Source: Clostridiaceae bacterium HFYG-1003 (GTDB lineage Bacteria; Bacillota; Clostridia; Clostridiales; Clostridiaceae). Taken from it: a stretch of DNA of 64,000 nt. Numbering within the stretch: the stretch's first letter is position 1; each line of letters begins with the position of its first letter. The stretch is from contig CP102060.1 of NCBI GenBank assembly GCA_024579835.1, positions 682,001 through 746,000 of the forward strand, written 5' to 3'. Below the pieces are notes generated by a model, which worked only from the letters and a program-made list of their open reading frames with translations, did not search any database and was not told the origin of the DNA. This document shows positions 8,128 to 17,416 of this stretch, piece by piece. The translations under genes were made by a program, and so were the position numbers.

Positions 8128-9015
8128 ATGAATTTTTATGATATCGGATCCCTGGATCCACAGCAAAAAGAAGCCTTGTTCCGGGAGCGTTATCCGGGAA
8201 AAATTAAAAACGCCGGCAAAAAGCATCCGGTCGTGGATAAAGTTCTGGCATTAAATAAGAACACAAAACCCAATCCGGAGCGGCTGGCTGCTTTGGGCGG
8301 TATCTGGGCCATGAATCTGGCACAAAGATATGAAGTTCCGATCAAGTACCTGCTGATTTGTCCCGAACAGCTGAAAACTATTGAGAGTCAGCAGTTGATC
8401 CATTGGTTCATCGAACGGGCAGAAGAAACATTCCTGATCTCTGAACGAGTGTTCAGCACATTGGTGGAAACTGAAAATGGCCAGGGCATCATGGGTGTTT
8501 TCTACCTGAACTTTATGGACCTGGCAAACTTTGAACCGGAAGAAAACTCTCTGGTTCTTGTTCTGGATGGTCTGGAAATCCCCGGAAACGTCGGAACGAT
8601 TCTTCGCTCCGCGGAGGCGACTGGCACCCAGGGAGTCTTTCTGAGTAATCGAAAAGTACGTCTGAACCATCCCAAACTCCTGAGGAGCAGTATGGGGTCC
8701 GTCTTCAAGGTGCCGGTGATTGAGGCTCCGGACACACCGGAACTGATCCGCCAGCTCGTGAGCTGGGGATATCGAATCATACTGGCAGACACAGACAGTA
8801 CGAATAAGTACTATGATCTGGATTATGTGGGAAAAATCGCCTTGGTCATGGGCGCGGAAAAGTATGGCATCAGTGACTGGTTTTACAAAGCGCCTCATGA
8901 GGATGTGATGATCCCCATGCTGGGAGATATGGACTCCCTGAATGTTGGTGTTGCGACTACTATATTGCTGTATGAAGCTGCAATGAAAAACAAGGGATTT
9001 CTGAAACGCTTCTAA
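8128..9015 (+). CDS. TrmH/SpoU-family RNA 2'-O-methyltransferase
   Basis: A SPOUT-class methyltransferase of 295 residues that should methylate a ribose in rRNA or tRNA. The three SpoU motifs are visible: LDGLEIPGNVGTILRSAEA with the catalytic Asn and Arg, VMGAEKYGIS, and IPMLGDMDSLNVGVATTILL, which form the knotted SAM site. The N-terminal 140 residues are a substrate-recognition extension unlike the short L30e-like domain of TrmH/RlmB. The specific nucleotide target cannot be read from sequence. The start has GGAAGGAAGCGTAAC upstream. It is monocistronic, with a strong terminator behind. Confidence 0.88.
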   Translation: MNFYDIGSLDPQQKEALFRERYPGKIKNAGKKHPVVDKVLALNKNTKPNPERLAALGGIWAMNLAQRYEVPIKYLLICPEQLKTIESQQLIHWFIERAEETFLISERVFSTLVETENGQGIMGVFYLNFMDLANFEPEENSLVLVLDGLEIPGNVGTILRSAEATGTQGVFLSNRKVRLNHPKLLRSSMGSVFKVPVIEAPDTPELIRQLVSWGYRIILADTDSTNKYYDLDYVGKIALVMGAEKYGISDWFYKAPHEDVMIPMLGDMDSLNVGVATTILLYEAAMKNKGFLKRF

Positions 9016-9044
9016 TTTGATCATATAATGGGGTAGCCTAATAA

Positions 9045-9090
9045 ATAAAAGCGGAAGTTATGCACCATGGTGCATAACTTCCGCTTTTAT
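9045..9090 (+). terminator. Long perfect hairpin terminator after the SpoU methyltransferase gene
   Basis: ATAAAAGCGGAAGTTATGCACC pairs over its full length with the following GGTGCATAACTTCCGCTTTTAT. The stem exceeds 20 bp and ends in T-rich sequence, so it could work in both directions. Confidence 0.9.
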
Positions 9091-9729
9091 ACGTCATAAT
9101 GCATTAACAAAAAATTAACGATAATCTTGTAACTGAAATGAATACGTTCTCTATTTCACAAATAACCATTATAACCGTTCAATAATTAGATTCATGGAAT
9201 AATGTTGAAAGAAAAGGTGGGTAAAAACTTCAAATCGACAATAGGTGTGGACTGATGCACTCTGTGTCCCAATTGAATAATCCGTAAATAACATACACTG
9301 ATTATTCGATGGTTTCTTAACAGATAGCCAAAAGTATATTTATGCGACTGCCCGTCGATTGCTCGCATAAAATTTTATAGTTTCTCGAGAATCCCGGATA
9401 ATGACTATAGGCTTCAACGGCATGGAGTGGGCTTCTGCTTTTATCGGAGGCTGGTTCGAAGTTCAAAGAGGCTGGTCGCTTTATACAGGATCATTTAGCA
9501 GGTTCAGGGAGACTAAGCGTTTTTCCAAGGAATGCGCCAGCCCTTTGAAGAGATTGGGTTGGAAAGTTGAAGACAATTTCCATACAAAATGCTTGTACAG
9601 TGACTCGAAATGAAATCACCACTTACCAGGAAAAAATGACCAACAGGACACATTGACGCGAAAGGAGAAGGACTTAGTCATCCATCATGAACTCAAACCG
9701 TTCCCTGATGGATGGGGCGCTGTCCGATA
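9091..9729. other. Long AT-rich intergenic region with two inverted repeats
   Basis: About 640 bases without a supportable gene. The only sizeable ORF (9401-9613) has no ribosome site and no recognisable protein character. Inverted repeats are TTTATGCGA / TCGCATAAA (9339-9347 and 9363-9371) and CATCCATCA / TGATGGATG (9679-9687 and 9707-9715). The latter lies just before the sigma factor start and could affect its translation. A good ribosome site, AAAGGAGAAGGA, at 9661-9672 is not followed at normal distance by any long ORF. Confidence 0.6.
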
Positions 9730-10350
9730 ATGATGAAATTCACAAACGAAGAGTTGATTCGAAAGATCCGTGAGGGAAATGAGGCTATGAAAGTCGAATT
9801 ATTAGAGAACAATCGGGGAATGATCTATAAAATCATGGGGGAGTTTGGCTATCTGCTGCGGAATGAGGATAATAAGGATGATCTGTTTCAGGCTGGGTGC
9901 CTGGGCCTCATGAAGGCTCTTAACCGCTTTGATTTCAAGTTTAATACGTTGTTCAGCACCTTTGCCTACCGCTATATCCATGGTGAAATAGTTCGGCTGG
10001 CGGATGCCATCATGCATACGGATTCCACCTATACGGACTTATTCGGAAGTCAGGATTCTGATATGGTGGCGGAAGAAATCGCGGAATTTGTCCACCGTTC
10101 GGTCTCGGGGGACTTTAGCCCGGATCGACTGGAAAATGAAGTGGTAAACCGAGAAACGCTTCGAAAATGTCTGAAGCATGTGACTCCTCGTCAGCGTCTG
10201 GTTTTATTATACCGGTATTACATGGACATGACCCAGGCAGACATCGGAAAGCTGCTGGGCATGCATCAGGTCGATGTCAGTCGGGAGGAAAAAAGAGCGA
10301 AGACCCGCCTGCGACTGCTGTTTGGGGAAAAGCATTGCGGGATTTACTGA
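9730..10350 (+). CDS. Alternative RNA polymerase sigma factor, sigma-70 family
   Basis: A 206-residue sigma factor. Region 2 is clear at about residues 23-92 (DDLFQAGCLGLMKALNRFD, then FSTFAYRYIHGEIVRLADA), with the core-binding and -10-melting parts. Region 4 is at about 145-198 (HVTPRQRLVLLYRYYMDMT and the helix-turn-helix ADIGKLLGMHQVDVSREE). Between them the roughly 50 residues are acidic and resemble a reduced region 3, as in SigF/SigG/SigB-type factors rather than ECF factors. The start is uncertain: ATG at 9730 or 9733 is preferred, 9712 is possible, and no strong ribosome site precedes any of them. The 3' end overlaps the ComEC-like gene, suggesting one transcript. Confidence 0.85.
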   Translation: MMKFTNEELIRKIREGNEAMKVELLENNRGMIYKIMGEFGYLLRNEDNKDDLFQAGCLGLMKALNRFDFKFNTLFSTFAYRYIHGEIVRLADAIMHTDSTYTDLFGSQDSDMVAEEIAEFVHRSVSGDFSPDRLENEVVNRETLRKCLKHVTPRQRLVLLYRYYMDMTQADIGKLLGMHQVDVSREEKRAKTRLRLLFGEKHCGIY

Positions 10351-12014
10351 TCCTGGTCATCGCTCAAATTTGTGGCATCATAACCGCCTATGCTGGTACG
10401 AATATTGAATGGATTCTTGGCCTATTTCTGATTCTCGGCCTGGTCTGGGCTGTTATGAACGCTAAGAAGGGTTCTTTCTGCCTGATGATTGTTGGGCTGC
10501 TCATGGGCATGACAACCAGCTGGATGTATCAACAAATGGACCTTGAGGTATATAGTAATAATAATTATGTTAATAAAATAGAAGGCACATATACCAGATC
10601 ACTGGGAATGACGGACTATTTTCAATACCATGGCCGCATTGTATCCGTCCGGCAAAGACGTAAGAAATCCGAAGACCCCCTGCAGCATGGGGAAGTATGT
10701 TCGCTGGAAGGTCATTTTCGTAAAACGCCCTATCAGTTAACCGGAGTTTTATTTGAATGTGAGGCGGCCAGGATCGAGCCAGATCCTGATAGTTTTTCCT
10801 TCCTCAGACTGTTTGATCAGTGGAAAATCAGTGTGTCTGATCGGATGAAGGCATCCTTTGGTGCGGAGGAGGGAGCGTTGGCTTCTTCGCTGGTTCTTGG
10901 GCTCAAGGATCCGCTTCTGTCGGAGCGCAGCAGCACGCTCCAGTTTCTTGGCATCATCCACATCCTGTCGATTTCTGGATTCCATGTGAACCTTCTGGAG
11001 ATGCTGCTTGATCGAATTCGACTAAAGCGCATAAGTTTCTGGCTGATTTTGCTCTATGCCTGTCTGATTGGCAGTGTTCCGGCCTGGCGGGCTTGTCTTA
11101 TGAAAGGTTCCAAGACTGCTGCCCGGATGGTTCGGCGGGACAGCGATGGATTCAACCAGCTCCTTTTCTCTTGTCTCATCCTGCTTAGCCTGCGGCCGTA
11201 CCTGCTGTTTGATACCAGTTTTCAGCTGACATATGCCGCGACTTTGGGATTGATCTGTCTGAATCGCCCGTTGCAGCATCTGTTTGTCTGGTTTCCACAG
11301 GGCCGTGTGAAGAACGGACTGCTGCTCAGTGCAGCTGCCATGATTCCCTGCATCCCCATTCTGTCTCGACTGTCATTTGATATCAATTTGGCAATGCTTC
11401 CGGCCAATCTGGTGCTGGTTCCAGTGTACAGCTTCTTCTGCATTCTATCGTTCCTTGGGATTCCGGTCACTCTGCTGCCGTTCGATTTCCCTGGTCGACT
11501 GGTCGGAATCGGGATGAGCGCGTTGCTCCGGTTGATGAACTTTTCGGAATTTATCCTGTCCCAATGGCTCAGTCTGAGGGTTGCCTGGAGCGGGGCATAT
11601 ATCTTTTTATGGCTGGGGGTGTTTTCATGCCTGAGCGGCCGATACTGCATCAGCGCCAGGCGACGCGTGGCAGCGCTTCTTCTGTTTTACGGGTTGTTGT
11701 TTGTACTGGCTTTTTTGCCGGGAACAACAAAAGTTATTTTTCATCAGGCCATGGGTCAGGCCAGAATCGTGCTGCAGAAGGATCTGAGGCAGTATGAGTT
11801 TGTGACGGACAAGATGTTCAAGGAAAGAGTCCGCGAGCGCGTGATACTGGTGAAAGAGCCTCTGTCGGCAGGGACGATCCTCCTGGAGCCGGGTGATGTC
11901 TTTCCGCAGGTTTCGGCCGATGAGACAGCATTGGTTCCGGTCACTGATCCATCATCTGATATAATAGATGAAGAATACCTGTGGATCTTTCACCAGTGGA
12001 TCCGATTGAAGTGA
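10335..12014 (+). CDS. ComEC/Rec2-family membrane protein lacking the metallo-beta-lactamase domain
   Basis: A multi-span membrane protein of about 559 residues with the Competence (ComEC/Rec2) core: GALASSLVLGLKDPLL, then FLGIIHILSISGFHVNLLE, and about ten hydrophobic segments. ComEC forms the channel that carries transforming DNA across the inner membrane. This copy ends shortly after the membrane core and has no C-terminal metallo-beta-lactamase domain with HxHxDH, unlike full-length ComEC of about 700-800 residues. The best start is TTG at 10335 behind TTTGGGGAAAAGC, inside the last codons of the sigma gene. The in-frame extension to 10167 reads through the sigma gene and is unlikely to be used. 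Confidence 0.8.
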   Translation: MRDLLILVIAQICGIITAYAGTNIEWILGLFLILGLVWAVMNAKKGSFCLMIVGLLMGMTTSWMYQQMDLEVYSNNNYVNKIEGTYTRSLGMTDYFQYHGRIVSVRQRRKKSEDPLQHGEVCSLEGHFRKTPYQLTGVLFECEAARIEPDPDSFSFLRLFDQWKISVSDRMKASFGAEEGALASSLVLGLKDPLLSERSSTLQFLGIIHILSISGFHVNLLEMLLDRIRLKRISFWLILLYACLIGSVPAWRACLMKGSKTAARMVRRDSDGFNQLLFSCLILLSLRPYLLFDTSFQLTYAATLGLICLNRPLQHLFVWFPQGRVKNGLLLSAAAMIPCIPILSRLSFDINLAMLPANLVLVPVYSFFCILSFLGIPVTLLPFDFPGRLVGIGMSALLRLMNFSEFILSQWLSLRVAWSGAYIFLWLGVFSCLSGRYCISARRRVAALLLFYGLLFVLAFLPGTTKVIFHQAMGQARIVLQKDLRQYEFVTDKMFKERVRERVILVKEPLSAGTILLEPGDVFPQVSADETALVPVTDPSSDIIDEEYLWIFHQWIRLK

Positions 12015-12019
12015 GGCCT

Positions 12020-13063
12020 ATGTATTACAGTGATTTAAAAAAAGAGATTGATCAGGGCAAGCTGCGCCGCGCCTATGCTCTTTATGGCGAAGATGAAGGA
12101 TTTATTAAGGAAGTTGTGGAAGCGATTCAGAAAAAAACTGGGATCGCTCCGAATGATATTTTTAACTATATTCGAATTGACGGACAGAAAGCGGAGCTGG
12201 CAGAACTGGAAGCTGCGCTGATGACGTTGCCTTTCATGGGGGAACGAAAAGTCGTCGAGGTGTTTCGGGCTGATTTTTTTACGGGCAACCAGGCCATGCG
12301 GGACTGGCAGGAAAAGATCAAGCTGATTTCCGGCTTTCTGGAAAATCCGCCGGAGGATACGCTTCTGCTGGTCTACTACATAACGGATCAGGATAAGAAA
12401 GATACGAAGATCAAAGCGCTTGAAAAAAAAGCTCACAAGACTGACGCCTTGGTAATGAAGATGCCTGCCCTGAAAAAGGAAAATGTTTCGGAATATCTGG
12501 AGGAATATTTTCGCGAGAAAGGAATGGAAATCTCCAGGCCCATGCTGACCTACATTCGGGAAAATTTTGAAGGCAACATTCTGCAGCTTCGTCAGGAGCT
12601 CGATAAAATTTTAGCCTATGCGACCGGCCGTTCCATTGAAAAAAGCGATATTGACCGGCTGATGATCAAATCCGGGACACGCCACAAGTATGATCTGCTG
12701 GATATGGTTATGCAGGGAAAAGCCAGGGATGCGGTGCTTCTGTACAATGAACTGATCTATAAGCGAACCGAACCGCATGAGATCCTGGAAGTCTGCGGCT
12801 ATCGCCTGAGAGAGGCCTACAACTATAAAATCCGGATCGCGGCAGGACTTCCGGTGAAAACCCTCATGGAGGAATTGAATGAGCGGATGCCTTGGCTGGT
12901 TGAAAAAAAGGTCGCCATGATTCGACCGATCAGTCTGACCCGACTCAATGCCATGTTCAAGCTCCTGGTTGATTCGGAAGAGCGGATGAAGGGAACACCA
13001 ACCAATCCGGAGCGCGAGATCGAAATGCTGATTCTGGCTCTGGCAGGTACTGCCGGCATGTAG
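12020..13063 (+). CDS. holA: DNA polymerase III subunit delta
   Basis: The delta subunit of the clamp loader, which opens the beta sliding clamp. The 347-residue length, the N-terminal YALYGEDEGFIKEVVEAI, the MTLPFMGERKVVEV segment, and the C-terminal region ending TNPEREIEMLILALAG match the HolA family. HolA usually lies near comEC and rpsT in Firmicutes, as here. The start at 12020 follows GAAGTGAGGCCT; the comEC-like gene ends six bases before it. A terminator follows. Confidence 0.93.
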   Translation: MYYSDLKKEIDQGKLRRAYALYGEDEGFIKEVVEAIQKKTGIAPNDIFNYIRIDGQKAELAELEAALMTLPFMGERKVVEVFRADFFTGNQAMRDWQEKIKLISGFLENPPEDTLLLVYYITDQDKKDTKIKALEKKAHKTDALVMKMPALKKENVSEYLEEYFREKGMEISRPMLTYIRENFEGNILQLRQELDKILAYATGRSIEKSDIDRLMIKSGTRHKYDLLDMVMQGKARDAVLLYNELIYKRTEPHEILEVCGYRLREAYNYKIRIAAGLPVKTLMEELNERMPWLVEKKVAMIRPISLTRLNAMFKLLVDSEERMKGTPTNPEREIEMLILALAGTAGM

Positions 13064-13125
13064 TGCTCCGTCCTGGAAGTCTGGGCGGCGCAAAGAACAA
13101 TCTTCCCGAGAGCTCGAATCATAAC

Positions 13126-13160
13126 AAAAAGGATGAGTCCGAATCGGCTCATCCTTTTTT
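13126..13160 (+). terminator. Terminator of holA
   Basis: AAAAAGGATGAGTCCGAATCGGCTCATCC followed by TTTTTT, about 60 bases after the holA stop. Confidence 0.9.
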
Positions 13161-13224
13161 CATATCAGGGAACAGGAAGCAGGGGGAGTAAGCCAAACTG
13201 GAAAATTCATGAATCAGCAAAAAA

Positions 13225-13255
13225 TAAAAAAACCTCCGTGAAACGGGGGTTTTTA
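13225..13255 (-). terminator. Terminator of rpsT
   Basis: On the minus strand ACCCCCGTTTCACGGAGGT is followed by TTTTTTTATTTT, shortly after the rpsT stop. Confidence 0.88.
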
Positions 13256-13278
13256 TCCATGCAGTTTGACTAGCTGTA

Positions 13279-13551
13279 CTACTTTGCTGCCTGGTTTTCT
13301 TTGTTCAACTTAGCTGCCAGTCTGGATTTCTTTCTGGCTGCAGCATTCTTATGGATAATACCCTTAGAAGCAGCTTTGTCCAGGGACTTAACAGCAGCCT
13401 GATAGAGAACTCCGGCAGTTTCTGCACTTTCGCTCACAGCTGCTTCAAACTTCTTCAAAGTCGTTTTCAAAGCAGATTTCTTGGACTTGTTCTGCAATGT
13501 TTTCTTTTCGGTAGTTGCAATCCGTTTGATTGATGATTTAATGTTTGCCAC
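13279..13551 (-). CDS. rpsT: Small ribosomal subunit protein bS20
   Basis: A basic 90-residue protein that binds 16S rRNA early in 30S assembly. The N-terminal [17 protein letters not shown] and the helical Lys/Ala-rich remainder with [20 protein letters not shown] are characteristic of S20. It is transcribed against its neighbours from a near-consensus promoter and has a short leader with AAGGGGGTGAAAACG before the ATG. The placement between holA and lepA is a common Firmicutes arrangement. Confidence 0.97.
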   Translation of the reverse strand: MANIKSSIKRIATTEKKTLQNKSKKSALKTTLKKFEAAVSESAETAGVLYQAAVKSLDKAASKGIIHKNAAARKKSRLAAKLNKENQAAK

Positions 13552-13609
13552 GTTTTCACCCCCTTAACCATTTCCTGGGTTTAATTTCCGTTTTTTAGAC
13601 AACAGACAA

Positions 13610-13638
13610 ATTATATCATCATGTCTGCTGAAATTCAA
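13610..13638 (-). promoter_or_regulatory. Promoter of rpsT
   Basis: On the minus strand TTGAAT (13638-13633), a 17-base spacer and a perfect TATAAT (13615-13610). The leader to the start codon is about 55 bases. Confidence 0.85.
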
Positions 13639-13773
13639 CTGATTTCTCATGCATCGCAAAAATTAGTATAGTACAAATCCGAAATAATATCAAGGATATG
13701 ATATAATTCTAATGTTAGAAAATGGGATAATTTTTTGTTCGACTGAGTCGAACCGTTTGAATAGGAGAAAAAA

Positions 13774-15576
13774 ATGAGCAGAAGACAAAGCAACATCCGT
13801 AATTTTTCCATCGTCGCTCACATTGACCACGGCAAATCGACTCTGGCCGATCGCCTGATCGAAGCGACACAGACCCTGACGGAACGGGAAATGGCGGAGC
13901 AAATCCTGGATAACATGGATCTGGAGCGGGAACGGGGAATCACGATCAAGGCACAGGCTGTCCGTCTGATTTACCGCCGGGCAGACGGTGAAGAGTATTA
14001 TCTGAATATGATCGACACACCGGGGCATGTAGACTTCAATTATGAAGTATCACGCTCCTTGCAGGCCTGCGAGGGAGCGATCCTGGTCGTTGACGCCACG
14101 CAGGGCATTCAGGCGCAGACTTTGGCGAACACGTACCTGGCCCTGGAAAACAATCTGGAGATTGTGCCGGTGATCAATAAAATGGATCTGGCCTCGGCGC
14201 GTCCGGAAGAAGCCATTCAGGAAATCGAAGACATCATCGGAATTGTTGCTCATGATGCTCCTCAAATCTCAGCCAAAACCGGTCTCAACATTGAACAGGT
14301 GCTGGAAGCAATTGTTGAAAAAGTTCCAGCTCCATCCGGTGATGAGAACGCGCCCCTGCGGGCATTGATCTTTGATTCCTACTACGATCCGTACCGCGGC
14401 GTAGTCGCTCATGTCCGAATTAAGGAAGGAACCGTCCGCCCGGGAGACAAGATTCGATTCATGGCCACGAAGAAAGAATACGACGTGACTGAACTTGGTG
14501 TCTTTACGCCGGGATATCTGCCCCTGGATGAGCTCAAGTCGGGCGATGTCGGATATATTACCGGCTCCATTAAAAATGTAAGGGATGCCCGTGTGGGCGA
14601 TACCATTACGCTGGCCAATAATCCAGCTGAGACCGCTCTGCCGGGATACAAAAAGGCTGTCCCCATGGTTTTCTCCGGAATCTATCCGATGGATGGAGCC
14701 CGCTATGACGAACTGCGGGAAGCGCTGGAGAAACTGCAGATGAATGACGCAGCACTTGACTTTGAACCGGAAACCTCCGTTGCCCTGGGCTTTGGATTCC
14801 GCTGCGGATTCCTCGGGCTGCTCCACATGGAAATTATTCAGGAACGGATCGAACGGGAATTTGATCTGGATATCATCACTACCTCTCCCTCCGTTATTTA
14901 CAAGGTCTTTCGAACGGACGGATCTGTAGTGGAAATCACCAACCCGACCAACCTGCCGTCGCCCAACGAAATCGACCACATGGAAGAACCCGTGGTTAAA
15001 GCAACGGTGATCACGCCCAGCGAATATGTCGGTTCCATCATGGATCTTTGCCAGGCCCGCCGCGGCGTATACCTAGGGATGGAGTATATCGAGCAGACCC
15101 GGGCACAGCTCAATTATATTCTTCCGCTCAATGAGATCATCTATGATTTCTTTGATACCCTGAAATCCAGAACCCGCGGCTACGCATCCCTGGATTACGA
15201 GCTGCACGGCTATCAGGAGACTAAGCTGGTCAAGCTGGATATCCTTCTGAACGGCGAAACGGTAGATGCTCTGTCCATGATCGTTCCGGAAGACCGGGCT
15301 TACCTCAAGGGACGAAACATCGCGGAGAAGCTGAAGGAAGTTATTCCCCGGCAGATGTTTGAAGTGCCCATCCAGGCGGCCATCGGCAGCAAAGTGATAG
15401 CCCGCGAGACCGTCAAGGCGATGCGTAAAGACGTTTTGGCCAAGTGTTATGGCGGAGACATCTCCCGGAAGAAGAAACTGCTCGAGAAGCAAAAGGAAGG
15501 AAAGAAACGGATGCGTCAGGTCGGATCCGTAGAAGTTCCGCAGGAAGCCTTTATGGCAGTCCTTAAGGTGGAGTAA
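13774..15576 (+). CDS. lepA: Elongation factor 4 (LepA) GTPase
   Basis: A translational GTPase of 600 residues that back-translocates or remobilises stalled ribosomes. G1 AHIDHGKST lies at 15-23, G3 DTPGHVDF near 78-85 and G4 NKMD near 132-135. Later come the EF-G-like domains and the LepA-specific C-terminal domain ([16 protein letters not shown]). The start follows AATAGGAGAAAAAA. The stop TAA shares its last base with the ATG of hemW, the classic lepA-hemW coupling; hrcA, grpE and dnaK do not follow here. Confidence 0.98.
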   Translation: MSRRQSNIRNFSIVAHIDHGKSTLADRLIEATQTLTEREMAEQILDNMDLERERGITIKAQAVRLIYRRADGEEYYLNMIDTPGHVDFNYEVSRSLQACEGAILVVDATQGIQAQTLANTYLALENNLEIVPVINKMDLASARPEEAIQEIEDIIGIVAHDAPQISAKTGLNIEQVLEAIVEKVPAPSGDENAPLRALIFDSYYDPYRGVVAHVRIKEGTVRPGDKIRFMATKKEYDVTELGVFTPGYLPLDELKSGDVGYITGSIKNVRDARVGDTITLANNPAETALPGYKKAVPMVFSGIYPMDGARYDELREALEKLQMNDAALDFEPETSVALGFGFRCGFLGLLHMEIIQERIEREFDLDIITTSPSVIYKVFRTDGSVVEITNPTNLPSPNEIDHMEEPVVKATVITPSEYVGSIMDLCQARRGVYLGMEYIEQTRAQLNYILPLNEIIYDFFDTLKSRTRGYASLDYELHGYQETKLVKLDILLNGETVDALSMIVPEDRAYLKGRNIAEKLKEVIPRQMFEVPIQAAIGSKVIARETVKAMRKDVLAKCYGGDISRKKKLLEKQKEGKKRMRQVGSVEVPQEAFMAVLKVE

Positions 15577-16712
15577 TGCCAGGCCTTTATATTCATATCC
15601 CGTTCTGCAAAAAGCGCTGTTACTACTGTGATTTCACCACTTATACCGGTTTGGAAGGGCTGATGCCCGATTATGTGAAAGCGCTGGAAAAAGAAGTCCG
15701 GCAGCAGATGCAGGGCAAGCAGGCTCAAACCATCTTCATCGGCGGGGGAACACCGACCAGCCTGGATGATGCCAGCTTTGCGCATCTGATGGCCATAGTG
15801 AAGTCTCAGATTACTTCACCGGAGCAGGAAGTTACGATGGAAGCCAATCCCGAGTCTCTGTCACTGACCAAGGTGCGCCTGATGAAAGAGGCTGGGATTA
15901 ACCGGGTATCCATGGGGCTTCAGTCCACCGATGATCTGATTCTAAAAAACATCGGCCGCATACATGATTATGCGACATTTCTGAAAAGCTACAGCCTGCT
16001 TCGCCACGAAGGGTTCACCAATCTGAGTTTTGATCTGATCACAGCACTTCCCGGACAGGACCAGAGCGTGATTTTGGATACCATCGAGAAAAGTCTGGCC
16101 CTGGCACCGGAACATGTGTCAGTATACAGCATGATCCTGGAAGAAGGGACTCCTTTCTACAAGAAAGTGGAGGAAGGGCAGCTTCAGCTGACTGATGACG
16201 AAACGGACCGTCAGTTTCAGGATCTGTTTCGCCAGCGTCTGGAAGAAGCCGGCTATCATCGCTATGAGATCTCAAACTATGCCAGGAACGGGCTGGAATG
16301 CCGCCACAATCTGAATTACTGGGATCTTGGGGAGTTCATTGGCTGCGGGGTGGCCGCTGCCGGTTTCAGCGAAGGATTGCGCTGGATCAACACGCCCTCA
16401 GTTTCGGAGTACATTCACGGAATCGAATCGGGCGAGGATGTTTCTGAGTCGGTCCATCGCAACAGCCGCGAAGATACGATGGAGGAATTCGTCTTCATGG
16501 GTCTGCGGAAAACAGCGGGAATTTCGATGGAGCAATTCTTCGAGCGCTTCGGCGAGTCCTTTGACTCGGTTTACCCCGGGGTGTGCGATCGTTTCATTGC
16601 CAACGGACTCATGGTCCGACAGGGCGATCGGCTGTACCTCACAACCCGCGGACTGGATTTGAGCAATTACATCCTGTCGGATTTCATCCTTACTTCTCCA
16701 CAGGATTCGTAA
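15576..16712 (+). CDS. hemW: Radical SAM heme chaperone HemW
   Basis: A 378-residue radical SAM protein of the HemN/HemW group. The cluster motif CKKRCYYC (C11, C15, C18) begins the family signature IPFCKKRCYYCDF, with Phe rather than Cys after the third ligand spacing, as in HemW-type chaperones rather than true coproporphyrinogen dehydrogenases. GGGTPTSL near 49-56 and the SMGLQS region near 112-117 are also present. HemW binds heme and hands it to target enzymes. It is coupled to lepA, overlapping by one base. Confidence 0.92.
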   Translation: MPGLYIHIPFCKKRCYYCDFTTYTGLEGLMPDYVKALEKEVRQQMQGKQAQTIFIGGGTPTSLDDASFAHLMAIVKSQITSPEQEVTMEANPESLSLTKVRLMKEAGINRVSMGLQSTDDLILKNIGRIHDYATFLKSYSLLRHEGFTNLSFDLITALPGQDQSVILDTIEKSLALAPEHVSVYSMILEEGTPFYKKVEEGQLQLTDDETDRQFQDLFRQRLEEAGYHRYEISNYARNGLECRHNLNYWDLGEFIGCGVAAAGFSEGLRWINTPSVSEYIHGIESGEDVSESVHRNSREDTMEEFVFMGLRKTAGISMEQFFERFGESFDSVYPGVCDRFIANGLMVRQGDRLYLTTRGLDLSNYILSDFILTSPQDS

Positions 16713-16800
16713 TGGCCAGGAAGACCAGGCAGATCTTGCGGCTGTGGAATCAACCAGGAATGATTGAGACAATTCAGAAGGTGAACCTAAGGACGAATCG

Positions 16801-16850
16801 AGAAGACAAATCCAGAAGACAAATGCAGAGGACAAATCCAGAGGCAAATC
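16801..16850 (+). repeat. 13-bp tandem repeat, about four copies
   Basis: AGAAGACAAATCC, AGAAGACAAATGC, AGAGGACAAATCC and a shortened AGAGGCAAATC lie head to tail in the spacer between hemW and the convergent GNAT gene. Confidence 0.85.
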
Positions 16851-16864
16851 ATACGATTCATGCC

Positions 16865-16920
16865 GACCATAGCAAAGCACCCGGTCTGATTACTATCAGT
16901 CCGGGTGCTTTGCTATGGTC
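16865..16920. terminator. Large hairpin between convergent hemW and GNAT genes
   Basis: A 20-bp perfect stem, GACCATAGCAAAGCACCCGG against its complement, with a smaller nested CTGAT/ATCAG stem in the loop. A T-rich tract (ATTTATTTTTTAT) follows on the plus strand. It probably terminates both converging transcripts. Confidence 0.75.
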
Positions 16921-16933
16921 AGGAATTTATTTT

Positions 16934-17416
16934 TTATGGGGCCTGGGTCAATGACAGCGTGATGACCTGATCGGTTTCTGCGGTCTGTTTAAATCCGTGG
17001 CGCTGGTAGAATCGAATGGCAGCTTCATTGCCTCGGGTGACAGTGCACCATATGGGATATTCCACCAGTGCAGTCTGCCGGATGATGCGATTCAGGGCCA
17101 GACTGCCCAGACCGCGGGACTGGAATTCATTCAGGATATTAAAGTCATCCAGTTCCACCCCCTGATCCGAGTGGATCAGGTGATACCACCCGAGAATTTC
17201 TCCCCCGACTGATATTTTTGTGTAGTCAGGCAGTTCGCTGCGGATTTCTTCTTCCATGGCCAGCCTTACCACCGTCAGATCAACCATCCGTTCTGTCTCA
17301 ACAGTGGCCAGCAATTCGGCAACCGGTGCCAGGATGATCGGCAGGTCAGCCTCGGTGCAGGGGAGAAAGTCCGGTTGAAAATCAGGCTTATCTGGTGAAA
17401 ACATAAGTCCAGTCAT
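16934..17416 (-). CDS. GNAT-family N-acetyltransferase
   Basis: An acyl-CoA-dependent acetyltransferase of about 160 residues. The acetyl-CoA binding part is FQSRGLGSLALNRII (R/QxxGxG/A type), followed by NEAAIRFYQRHGFKQT, the typical C-terminal GNAT segment. The substrate cannot be predicted. The start at 17416 has GGAGGAGC seven bases upstream and lies inside the 3' end of yaaA, so the two are translationally coupled. A longer frame from 17455 has no better ribosome site. Confidence 0.85.
   Translation of the reverse strand: MTGLMFSPDKPDFQPDFLPCTEADLPIILAPVAELLATVETERMVDLTVVRLAMEEEIRSELPDYTKISVGGEILGWYHLIHSDQGVELDDFNILNEFQSRGLGSLALNRIIRQTALVEYPIWCTVTRGNEAAIRFYQRHGFKQTAETDQVITLSLTQAP

Noticed and set aside
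9401-9613. A 70-codon ORF in the long spacer
   Set aside because: No ribosome site, no motif, unusual composition.
10167-10334. N-terminal extension of the ComEC-like protein
   Set aside because: This part translates the sigma factor gene in a second frame and is polar and irregular; the hydrophobic ComEC start fits TTG at 10335.
16801-16850. CRISPR array
   Set aside because: The units are 13 bp and directly adjacent, without spacers; no cas genes are present.
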